A DNA stretch of 64,000 bases, taken from contig DAISWG010000016.1 in the NCBI GenBank assembly GCA_036826475.1, positions 6,411 to 70,410 on the forward strand, written 5' to 3'. This DNA is from Miltoncostaea sp036826475. GTDB lineage: Bacteria > Actinomycetota > Thermoleophilia > Miltoncostaeales > Miltoncostaeaceae. The notes beneath the pieces were generated by a model. The model searched no databases. It was not told where the DNA came from and was given only the letters and a program-made list of their open reading frames with translations. A program made the position numbers and the translations under genes. Within the stretch, counting starts at the first letter, position 1. Each line of letters starts with the position of its first letter. Of this stretch, positions 44,191 through 51,659 are shown piece by piece.

Positions 44191-45254
44191 GACTCGGCAC
44201 ACGCGTTCCAGGTGTATCGCGCCGCGACGCGCGCAGCCGCAGCGCTCCCCAGGCGCTCCCGGTGTGCCGGGTCGGCGGCGAGGGAGTCGAGCACAGCGGC
44301 GAGCGCGGGCGCGCCGCCGTCGAGGGGGAAGACGGCGGCCGCGTCGCCCACCACCTCGACATTGGGGGCGTGGTCGCTGACGACCAGGGCGGCGCCCGCC
44401 GCCATCGCCTCCACGATCACGGGGTGGGTGCCGCCCACCTCGGTGGGGATGCACATGATCCCGCAGCGGTGCACCAGCTCCCGGTAGCCGTCGCCGAAGA
44501 CGTAGCCGGGGAAGCGCACGTCCGGTCCCGCGTCGGCCTTCAGCGACGCGATGTAGTCGTCGGAGTAGGGGGCGTCGCCCACCACCACGAGCGGCCAGCC
44601 GGCCCGCGTCGCGCGGTGCGCGGCGACCAGCAGGTGAGCGTTGTTCTCGGGCACGAGGCGCCCGACGAACAGTACGAAGCGCCCCGGCTCGACATCCAGG
44701 CGCCGGCACCAGCCGGCGTCGCCGGGGTCCGGCAGCTCGGCGCCGTAGGGGATCCACGGGATGCGCCGCCCCGTCCGCTGCTCGTAGAGGTCGGCGACCG
44801 CCGCCGAGTCGGTCACGGCGATGGTCGCGGCCGAGGGTGCGATCCGCTCCGCCCAGCGCAGGTACGCCTTCGCGGGTCCCGACCATTTCGCCCGCTCCGA
44901 GTCGAGCCCGTCGATCTGCAGCACCGACGGGATGCCGGAGAGGCGCGCCAGGGGCACCACCGGTGCGTTGCCGGCGATGAAGTAGAGCGCCACGTCCGGC
45001 CTGCCCCGGGTTGCCAGGTGGACGGTGCTCACGAGCGTGTGCGCGAGGGTGTCCAGATGCTTGGAGCGCACCGTCGGCAGGTGCACCAGGCGCGCGCCGG
45101 CGTACGTCTCCCGGCGCTCGGTCATGTGGGGTCGGCAGTACACGGTGACCTCGTGGCCGCGCGCGGAGAAGCCCGCGGCCAGGTGCTCGACGGCGGTCTC
45201 GAACCCGCTGTACCCGGCGGGGATGCCCCGGGTGCCGACCATCGCGATCCTCAT
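44142..45254 (-). CDS. GT4-type glycosyltransferase
   Basis: 370 aa from ATG 45254, overlapping the previous stop. MVGTRGIPAGYSGFETAVEHLA is the opening of the rhamnosyl/galactosyl-type GT4 (DUF1972) group. FVLFVGRLVPENNAHLL and TEVGGTHPVIVEAMAAGAALVVS follow; the first E7E Glu is in a GG-containing variant. It is the last gene of a three-GT4 operon, overlapping rfbC convergently. Confidence 0.92.
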   Translation of the reverse strand: MRIAMVGTRGIPAGYSGFETAVEHLAAGFSARGHEVTVYCRPHMTERRETYAGARLVHLPTVRSKHLDTLAHTLVSTVHLATRGRPDVALYFIAGNAPVVPLARLSGIPSVLQIDGLDSERAKWSGPAKAYLRWAERIAPSAATIAVTDSAAVADLYEQRTGRRIPWIPYGAELPDPGDAGWCRRLDVEPGRFVLFVGRLVPENNAHLLVAAHRATRAGWPLVVVGDAPYSDDYIASLKADAGPDVRFPGYVFGDGYRELVHRCGIMCIPTEVGGTHPVIVEAMAAGAALVVSDHAPNVEVVGDAAAVFPLDGGAPALAAVLDSLAADPAHRERLGSAAAARVAARYTWNACAESYLRLCEAVLTASDSR

Positions 45255-46336
45255 CCGTCCGCCCCCGGGGCGGCGGCCTCCCGCGCGGCGGCCCACGCCG
45301 CGCGGCCCATGCCCTCCTGGGTGTATGCGGCGGCCCGCGCGGGGCCGGCGGCGCGCAGGCGGGCCGCCACCTCCGGATCGAGCGCCGCGCGCAGGCCCAG
45401 GGCGATCCCGCGGGCCGACGGCTCGACCAGGATCGCCGCGTCGCCCGCCACCTCGGGGATGGCGCCGCGGTCGCTGGCCACCACCGGGCTGCCGCAGGCC
45501 ATCGCCTCCACCACCGGCAGCCCGAACCCCTCGTACAGGGAGGGGTAGGCGGTCACGGCGGCCGCGCGGTAGAGGTCGGCCAGGTCGGGGTCGGACACGT
45601 GCCCCAGCCAGCGTCCGCCCGATTCGGCGGCGATCCGCTCGCCGCCCTTGCCCGGCTTGCCCACCAGCGCGAGCACCAGGTCGCGATCGCCCAGCCCGCC
45701 GACGGCGGCGCCGAGCGCGGTCAGGTTCTTGCGCGGCCCCAGGTCGCCCACCGCCAGCACGTAGCGCTCCAGGCCGAAGCGGGCGCGGACGCGCTCGGCG
45801 GCGCCTCCGGCGGGGGTGAACGCCGCGTCGGGGTGGGGGCTCACCACCCGCACCTTGGCGAGGTCGATCCGCAGGGCGGCGGCCACGTCGCGCGCGGCGG
45901 TGTGCGACAGCGCGAGCACCCGCGCCGCCTTGCGCGCGGAGCGCGGCACCAGGCCGCGCAGCACGGCCCGCGCCCGCGGCCCGAGCCACTCCGGGTCGGT
46001 CATGAACGTGGCGTCGTGGACGGCGAGCAGGATCGGGCAGGGCGACCAGCCGGGCGAGACGTACGTGAACACCGCCGCGTCGGCGCCGAGGTCGGCCAGC
46101 GCGCGGGGGGCGGCGCGCGCGAGGCGGGGGACGTCGGCGGAGGGGACCCCCCAGGTGGGGCCGTGGGCCCCGAGCATCCGGGCGCCCTCCGGGGTCGCCA
46201 CGAGCGACGCCACGTCGTCGCCGGGCCCCGCGGTCGCGGCCATCGCCGCGACGAGGGTCCGGGTGTAGCGCCCGTTGCCCGCGTCGCCGGCGGCGGCCTG
46301 CCCCACCATGTGGCAGTCGACGGCGATCCGGGTCAC
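45251..46336 (-). CDS. GT4-type glycosyltransferase
   Basis: 361 aa from GTG 46336. RIAVDCHMVGQAAAGDAGNGRYTRTLV, YVLAVGDLGPRKNLTALGAAV and SLYEGFGLPVVEAMACGSPVVAS (E7E) define a mannosyltransferase-like GT4. Both ends overlap neighbouring genes by 4 bp, so the three GTs are coupled. Acceptor and donor are not predictable. Confidence 0.93.
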   Translation of the reverse strand: MTRIAVDCHMVGQAAAGDAGNGRYTRTLVAAMAATAGPGDDVASLVATPEGARMLGAHGPTWGVPSADVPRLARAAPRALADLGADAAVFTYVSPGWSPCPILLAVHDATFMTDPEWLGPRARAVLRGLVPRSARKAARVLALSHTAARDVAAALRIDLAKVRVVSPHPDAAFTPAGGAAERVRARFGLERYVLAVGDLGPRKNLTALGAAVGGLGDRDLVLALVGKPGKGGERIAAESGGRWLGHVSDPDLADLYRAAAVTAYPSLYEGFGLPVVEAMACGSPVVASDRGAIPEVAGDAAILVEPSARGIALGLRAALDPEVAARLRAAGPARAAAYTQEGMGRAAWAAAREAAAPGADG

Positions 46337-47433
46337 GCCGCCACCTCCCGGTGGGCGGCCACGAGCCCCTCCGCCGTCCGCGCCCACGTGAACGCCGCGG
46401 CCCGGCGTCGGCCGGCGTCGGCGAGGCGCGCCCGCTCGCCGGCGGGCGCCTCGGCCAGCCGCGCGATCTCCCGCGCCCACGCCCCGGCGTCGGCGGTCGG
46501 AAGGTAGGCGGCGGCCGCGTCGCCGCCGACCTCGCGCAGCGCGGGCGTCGCGCTGGCGAGGACCGGGACGCCGGCGGCCATGGCCTCCAGCACGGGGAAG
46601 CCGAACCCCTCCTTGCGCGAGGGCACCAAGACCGCCACGGCGCCGGCGCGCAGCGCCGCGAGCCGCGCCGCCGGGACGTACCCGAGCCAGTCGATCCGCC
46701 CGCGGGCGCCCACGGGAGCGGCGTGGCCGCGCAGGCGGGAGGCCCGGCGGGCCGACCACGGCCCCGCCATCACCAGCCGGACCCCGGGCGGTGCCGCGGC
46801 GATCGCCTCGATCGCCAGGGCCGCGTTCTTGTGCGGCTCGACGGCGCCGGCGTACAGCACGTACGGCTCGTGCGGAGCGTCGCCCTCGGGCGCGGCCGCG
46901 GGGGGCACGCCGAGCGGCACCGTCCGCACGCGGCCGGGGTCGACCCCCGCCAGCCGGATGACGTCGCCGGCCGTCTCCTGCGACGGCACCAGCACCAGGG
47001 TCGCGGCACGCAGCCGCGCCATGAAGTGCGCGAACGCGGCTCGCTGCCCGGCCCGCCCGAGGCCGCCGAGGTACTCGGCCGCGTAGGCCGCCGGGATCAG
47101 GTCGAAGCAGGTCACCACCGTCCGCCCCGTGGGGACGAGGGCCGGCTGCGTCGCGTGGAACGCCCCCTGCGCCGACGCCCGCCGGGCCGCCCGCTCCCCG
47201 CGGACGGCCGGCCAGGGGTCGGGCACGCGGTGGAGCCGCCAGCCCGGCCAGCGGACGGCCACGGCGTCGAATCCCGGCGGGGGCGTCTGGCCGGCGCGCA
47301 CCAGCAGGCGGGGGCGATCCGCCGGGGGCATCGCGGCGAGGCCGCCGAGCATGCCGCGCACGGCCGCCCCGATCCCGCGGGCCCCGTGCCCGCTGGCGAG
47401 GGGCGTGGCGTCGAGCAGCACCGGGGCGGGCAC
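46333..47433 (-). CDS. GT4-type glycosyltransferase
   Basis: 366 aa from GTG 47433. LLDATPLASGHGARGIGAAVRGMLGGL opening, YVLYAGAVEPHKNAALAIEAI, and SRKEGFGFPVLEAMAAGVPVLAS (E7E). First of three coupled GT4 genes. TAGGCT lies 7 nt before its start, and the LigD polymerase gene ends 21 bp upstream. Confidence 0.93.
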   Translation of the reverse strand: MPAPVLLDATPLASGHGARGIGAAVRGMLGGLAAMPPADRPRLLVRAGQTPPPGFDAVAVRWPGWRLHRVPDPWPAVRGERAARRASAQGAFHATQPALVPTGRTVVTCFDLIPAAYAAEYLGGLGRAGQRAAFAHFMARLRAATLVLVPSQETAGDVIRLAGVDPGRVRTVPLGVPPAAAPEGDAPHEPYVLYAGAVEPHKNAALAIEAIAAAPPGVRLVMAGPWSARRASRLRGHAAPVGARGRIDWLGYVPAARLAALRAGAVAVLVPSRKEGFGFPVLEAMAAGVPVLASATPALREVGGDAAAAYLPTADAGAWAREIARLAEAPAGERARLADAGRRRAAAFTWARTAEGLVAAHREVAA

Positions 47434-47440
47434 GCGCGGG

Positions 47441-47446
47441 AGCCTA
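47441..47446 (-). promoter_or_regulatory. Leaderless-type -10 box (TAGGCT)
   Basis: TAGGCT on the minus strand, 7 nt before GTG 47433, in the 21-bp gap after the LigD polymerase stop. Confidence 0.5.
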
Positions 47447-47454
47447 CTCCCGCG

Positions 47455-48378
47455 TCAGCCCGTCAGGCGCGTCAGGGCGGCGGCGGCCGGGCCCACGGCC
47501 TTCGCCCGGGCCGCGATCCCCGACCACGGGTCGCCCCCGTCGCCCAGCCGGGTGCCGATGGTCCAGACGTTCCACGACCGCGGTCCCAGGTCCGGGTCGC
47601 CGAGCTCCTCCCAGCGCAGGGGCGTCGCGACGGGCGACCCGAGGATGGGGCGGACGGCGTAGGGCGCCACGGCGTGCTGCCCGTAGCGGGTGCGATTGAC
47701 GTCCAGGTACAGACGGTCGCCGCGCTTGTCGACGTGGAACTCGGTGGTCAGCCGGTCGGGGTGCTCCGCCGCGAGGGTCGCCGCCACGGCGCGCGCGAAC
47801 GCCTGCACGGCCGGGTATTCGGCGGTGCGCCGAAGCGGCACGGTCACGTGCAGGCCGCGGGAGCCGGTGGTCATGGCGTGCGGCGCCAGCCCGAGGTCGC
47901 GCAGCAGGTCGCCGAGCGCGCGGGCGGTGTCCTTCACCAGCCCGAAGTCGTCGGTGGAGGGGTCCAGGTCGAAGATGAGCCGGTCGGGCCGCTCGAGCCG
48001 GTCGGCGCGGCTCGTCCAGGTGTGGGGGGTGATGACGTTCTGTCCGGCCAGGTAGACGAGGGTCGCGACGTCGTTGGCCAGCACGTGGTTGACGCTGCCG
48101 CCCTCGCGCTTCGGCACCCGCGCGCGGGCGATCCAGTCCGGGTAGTGCCGGGGTGCCTCCTTCAGGTAGAAGCCGCCCTCCCCGATGCCGTGCGGGAAGC
48201 CCTGCAGGGCGAGCGGGCGGTCGCGCAGGTGCGGCACCATCGCGTCGCCGACGGCGGCGTAGTGCTCCGCCAGCCCCAGCTTGGTGAGGTCGCCTGCGGT
48301 GCCGTCGCCGGGGATCAGGATCCGGTCGCTGCTGCTGATGGGGACGGTCCGCCGCCCCGCCCGCACCTGCGCGGTCAT
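47455..48378 (-). CDS. ligD: LigD-type DNA polymerase/primase domain protein
   Basis: 307 aa from ATG 48378. The primase-polymerase fold of NHEJ LigD: FPHGIGEGGFYLKEAPRHYPDWI, ANDVATLVYLAGQNVITPHTW, FDLDP with catalytic D137 and D139, and TTGSRGLHVTVPL. It fills ends or adds ribonucleotides during double-strand-break repair. It is a stand-alone gene, coupled by 4 bp to the ligase gene. No Ku gene is in the window. Confidence 0.94.
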   Translation of the reverse strand: MTAQVRAGRRTVPISSSDRILIPGDGTAGDLTKLGLAEHYAAVGDAMVPHLRDRPLALQGFPHGIGEGGFYLKEAPRHYPDWIARARVPKREGGSVNHVLANDVATLVYLAGQNVITPHTWTSRADRLERPDRLIFDLDPSTDDFGLVKDTARALGDLLRDLGLAPHAMTTGSRGLHVTVPLRRTAEYPAVQAFARAVAATLAAEHPDRLTTEFHVDKRGDRLYLDVNRTRYGQHAVAPYAVRPILGSPVATPLRWEELGDPDLGPRSWNVWTIGTRLGDGGDPWSGIAARAKAVGPAAAALTRLTG

Positions 48379-49349
48379 TCGCGCGCCACCTCCTCGGGGG
48401 CCTTGTCGTCGCGCATGCCGAGGAACCGCGGGTGGCGCAGCCGCCCGTCGCGCGTCCATTCGGTGAACCCGACCTGCGCCACGAGCCGCGGCTCGACCCA
48501 TGTCGCGTCACGCAGGCGCGGCGCGTCGGCGAAGGGGCTGGCGTCGCGGCGCAGGGGGGCGAGGCGCGCCGCCAGGTCGCCCAGCGTGGCCTGGGTGAAT
48601 CCGGTGCCGACCTTGCCGGCGTATCGCAGGACCCCGCCGTCGTACACGCCGATCAGCAGGGCCCCGAGGTCGGTCCGGCTCCCGCGGGGCGCGGTCCAGC
48701 CGCCGATCACCATCTCCTGCGCCGTGTCGCACTTCATCTTCAGCCAGTCGCGGGAGAGCCCCTGCACGTAGGGGGCGTCCGCGCGTTTGGCGATGAGGCC
48801 CTCCCAGCCGTTGCGGCAGGCCTCCCGGTACAGGCGGGCGCCGTGCTCGTTGCGGTGGACGGTGAGTCGCACGGGGTCCCGCCACCGGAGCGCGTCGCGC
48901 AGCAGCGCCTTGCGCGCCCGCTGGGGCAGGGCGGTGGTGTCCATCCCCGCGAGGTGCAGCACGTCGAAGAGGTACAGCAGGGGTCGCGCGCGCCGGCCGC
49001 CGCCGCGTTGCTGGAGCGCGGCGAAGCTGGTCTGGCCGTCGACGAGGGCGACGACCTCGCCGTCGACCACGAACGCGTCGGCGGGATCGGCGGCGAGTGC
49101 GTCGCGGATGGGGGGGAAGCGGGCGTCGAGCGGCTGGGCGTTGCGCGAGAGCAGGCGCACCCGGCCGCCGCCCTTGATCGCGATGCAGCGGATCCCGTCC
49201 AGCTTTCGTTCGTAGATCCATCCGGGGTCGGAGAACCGCTCGGCGGTGAGCACGGCCTTCATGGGCTCGACGTGGGATGGCAGCGGGGCGGGGCGCAGCA
49301 GGGCGCGTTCACGTCCATCGAGCCGCCGGAAGGGGTCCACGGACGACAC
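48375..49349 (-). CDS. ligD: ATP-dependent DNA ligase (LigD ligase domain)
   Basis: 324 aa from GTG 49349 (GTG 49340 is an alternative). Nucleotidyl-transfer motif KLDG with Lys49, RLLSRN (motif Ia-III region), FVVDGEVVAL, EGLIAKRADAPY (motif IV/V) and DWLKMKC, then an OB fold ending in EVGFTEW-like VGFTEWTRDG. It seals nicks at repaired breaks. It overlaps the polymerase gene (ATGA), so the classical fused LigD is here two genes. The phosphoesterase (3'-end nuclease) domain is absent. Confidence 0.94.
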   Translation of the reverse strand: MSSVDPFRRLDGRERALLRPAPLPSHVEPMKAVLTAERFSDPGWIYERKLDGIRCIAIKGGGRVRLLSRNAQPLDARFPPIRDALAADPADAFVVDGEVVALVDGQTSFAALQQRGGGRRARPLLYLFDVLHLAGMDTTALPQRARKALLRDALRWRDPVRLTVHRNEHGARLYREACRNGWEGLIAKRADAPYVQGLSRDWLKMKCDTAQEMVIGGWTAPRGSRTDLGALLIGVYDGGVLRYAGKVGTGFTQATLGDLAARLAPLRRDASPFADAPRLRDATWVEPRLVAQVGFTEWTRDGRLRHPRFLGMRDDKAPEEVARE

Positions 49350-49406
49350 CTTCCCAGAACCGCCCCTGTTCGCCGCCGCGCCCGGGCGGGTATCACCAGA
49401 GGAGCC

Positions 49407-49874
49407 GTGACCCGAACCGCCAGCACCGCCGCGGGCGCCACGCTGACCAGCCCGCCCCGCACGTCCCGTGTCGCCGCGTCCCCGGACGCCGCGCTCCGCG
49501 TGCGCGAGTGGGTGTTCGCCGAGCTCCGCGATGCGCGGTGGCCGGAGCCGTGTCTGCAGGACGTGGCCCTGGCGGTGGACGAGGCCGTCCAGAACGCGGT
49601 GGAGCACGGCTCCGAGCCGGACGCCGAGATCCGCGTCGACCTCCGGGTCGGCGACGACGCGGCGGAGGTGCGCGTCCGCGACCGCGGCCGCCCGGGCGCC
49701 GCGCCCCCCACCGGCCCGCCGTCCGCCCCCGGCGACCATTCGGTCCGCGGTCGCGGCCGGCTGATCATGTCCAACCTGGCCGATGTCGTCTGGCGCCCGG
49801 CCGGCGGCGGCGGCACCGAGGTGCGGCTGCGGTTCCGCCCGGACGACGACCAGTGGGACGGCCCCGGGGAGTGA
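49407..49874 (+). CDS. Anti-sigma-type ATP-binding protein (RsbW/SpoIIAB-like)
   Basis: 155 aa from GTG 49407, which has AGAGGAG 4 nt upstream. A GHKL-type fold: N-box LAVDEAVQNAVEHG, D-box VRDRGRPG and G2 region GRGRLIMSNLADVVW, ending TEVRLRF. Such proteins bind and often phosphorylate anti-sigma partners. It stands alone between ligD and a secreted metalloprotease-like gene, so its sigma partner is unknown. Confidence 0.88.
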   Translation: MTRTASTAAGATLTSPPRTSRVAASPDAALRVREWVFAELRDARWPEPCLQDVALAVDEAVQNAVEHGSEPDAEIRVDLRVGDDAAEVRVRDRGRPGAAPPTGPPSAPGDHSVRGRGRLIMSNLADVVWRPAGGGGTEVRLRFRPDDDQWDGPGE

Positions 49875-49895
49875 GCCCGGCGGCCGCGCCGGCGG

Positions 49896-51644
49896 TCAGC
49901 GCAGGGCGCCGCCGGTGGTCCGGGCCGCCGCCTGCCGGCGCAGCACGTTCTCGCTGAGGCCGGTGGCGGCCGACAGCTGTTTCCACCGGTTGGCGCCCCA
50001 CGTGTCGGCCACCCGGATCCGCCATGCGCGCGCCTGCGGCGACGTCGCGGGCGTCCTGGTCGCGAGACGCGACATCCGCCGCGCGAACGCCACTTCGGGT
50101 GCGTACGCGTACCGGTGCCGCCGCACCCCCGCCGCCAGGCGGCTCCGCACCTGCGGCGGCAGCCTCAGGCTGGTCACGAACACGTACAGCAGGTCCTGGG
50201 TGGCGGCCTCGGTGAAGCCCTCCTCGAACGCGAGCCCGGATCTGGTGGTGAGCGAGTCCGTCCGCGACACCGGCCCGGTGGCGTGGATGGTCTCGTGCAG
50301 GAGCACCGCCAGCCCCGTCACGGCGGCGTCGGTGTCGGCGCGCGAGAGGCTCCGGGCCCCGCCCTGCGCCCCCCGGATGCTCGCCACGCCCGCCGTCGCC
50401 GCGGGCCCGAGCAGCACGGTCCCCCGCAGGTCGGCGTACCCGGCGTACCGGTCGGCGGCGCGGCCGCCGAGCAGCTGCCGCCACCCGCTGGGCGACCGCG
50501 CGACCCGCAGCGTCGCGCCCAGCCGCACGCCGCGGCGTGCGTGGAAGGTCCGCGCCTGGCGGTAGGCCCAGGTCACGTTCGCCCCGGGCGAGACGGCGCC
50601 GTCGCGGCCCACGACGGGCAGCGGCCTGGTCAGGGCGTCCGCCGGCCGTGCCGTCCCCGGCACGCGGATGGTCACGGGGGCGCTCTCACCGCGGTTCCCG
50701 ACCCGGTCCCGCACCCGCACCGTGACGGTGAAGCTCCCCGTCGCGGGCAGCTTGACCAGGACGCGACCGGGCCCGGACTCCCCGGGCACCGCCAGGTCGG
50801 CGTCGTCCCCGCGGCCGGCCAGCGCTACCCGCGGCCGTCCGCCGGCCAGGCCGACGCCGGTCCCGTCGTCGGCGGCGTACGACAGCTCGGCGATCCGCGT
50901 GGTCGGCGACGGCGTCCCGACCACGGATGCCGTGACGGTCGGCGCGGTCCCGTCGGACCGCACGAGGCCGAGGGCGAGCTCGGCGGCGTTGCCCGCCCGG
51001 TCGCGGCTGCGCGCCCTCACCAGGTGCGTCCCGTCCGGCAGTCCGGCGAGGCTCGTCCGCGCCAGCTTGCGCCCGTCCCCCGGCGACGGCTGCTCGGCGA
51101 AGGGCACCCACGCCCCGTCGGCCCCCCCGGTCGCGGCGGCGTTGACCTCGACGACGAGCGGCTGGTTGGGGTCGGTGCCCGCCCGGTCGTCGGACTGGAT
51201 CCAGTCCGCCTCGATCGTCCCCCCCTGCGGGGTGAGGGAGATCGACGACGCCGTCGGCGCCGTCCGATCGAGCTGGAGCACGCCCAGATCGAAGGGCGAG
51301 TTCGAGACGCCATCGATTACAACGCGGACCTGATGACGCCCAACCAGGTCCCCGACGGGGATGCCGATGAATCCGTTCGAGCCGGAGAGCAACGGTCCAG
51401 CGACGGTCCCTCGGTCTTCCCAGGCACCTGACGACCCGCCGTTCGGGTCGGTATTGACCTGGAGCGTTGCCGGGCCAGCGACGCCTGGATCGAACTCGCT
51501 CTGAGTCCACGTTGCCGAGGCTGTTCCCGAGCGACTCCAGCTCGAAGGCGACAACGTGCCGTCGCTCAGCGAAGGCGCGCCCATGGCGGCGGTCGCCCCG
51601 ACTCCGAGGACGACCGCGCCGAGGACGGTCGGGATCACTCGCAT
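49896..51644 (-). CDS. Secreted Ig-like protein with HExxH metallopeptidase motif
   Basis: 582 aa from ATG 51644. Signal peptide MRVIPTVLGAVVLGVGATAAMG, then three or four Ig/FnIII-like beta domains (residues ~25-330, DRTAPTASS, DRAGNAAEL, DRVGNRGES boundary phrases). The C-terminal part (~350-582) is helical and contains HETIH (450-454), followed 20 residues later by EEGFTEA (474-480): a gluzincin-like zinc site. It may cleave or bind a surface target; target unknown. It lies 16 bp after the larger Ig protein at 51660 and probably belongs to its unit. Confidence 0.78.
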   Translation of the reverse strand: MRVIPTVLGAVVLGVGATAAMGAPSLSDGTLSPSSWSRSGTASATWTQSEFDPGVAGPATLQVNTDPNGGSSGAWEDRGTVAGPLLSGSNGFIGIPVGDLVGRHQVRVVIDGVSNSPFDLGVLQLDRTAPTASSISLTPQGGTIEADWIQSDDRAGTDPNQPLVVEVNAAATGGADGAWVPFAEQPSPGDGRKLARTSLAGLPDGTHLVRARSRDRAGNAAELALGLVRSDGTAPTVTASVVGTPSPTTRIAELSYAADDGTGVGLAGGRPRVALAGRGDDADLAVPGESGPGRVLVKLPATGSFTVTVRVRDRVGNRGESAPVTIRVPGTARPADALTRPLPVVGRDGAVSPGANVTWAYRQARTFHARRGVRLGATLRVARSPSGWRQLLGGRAADRYAGYADLRGTVLLGPAATAGVASIRGAQGGARSLSRADTDAAVTGLAVLLHETIHATGPVSRTDSLTTRSGLAFEEGFTEAATQDLLYVFVTSLRLPPQVRSRLAAGVRRHRYAYAPEVAFARRMSRLATRTPATSPQARAWRIRVADTWGANRWKQLSAATGLSENVLRRQAAARTTGGALR

Positions 51645-51653
51645 CGGGGGGTC

Positions 51654-51659
51654 ACGGTA
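51654..51659 (-). promoter_or_regulatory. Possible -10 box (TACCGT) before the HExxH protein
   Basis: TACCGT on the minus strand, 9 nt before ATG 51644 and 1 bp after the stop of the Ig protein at 51660. It could give separate expression. Confidence 0.35.
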
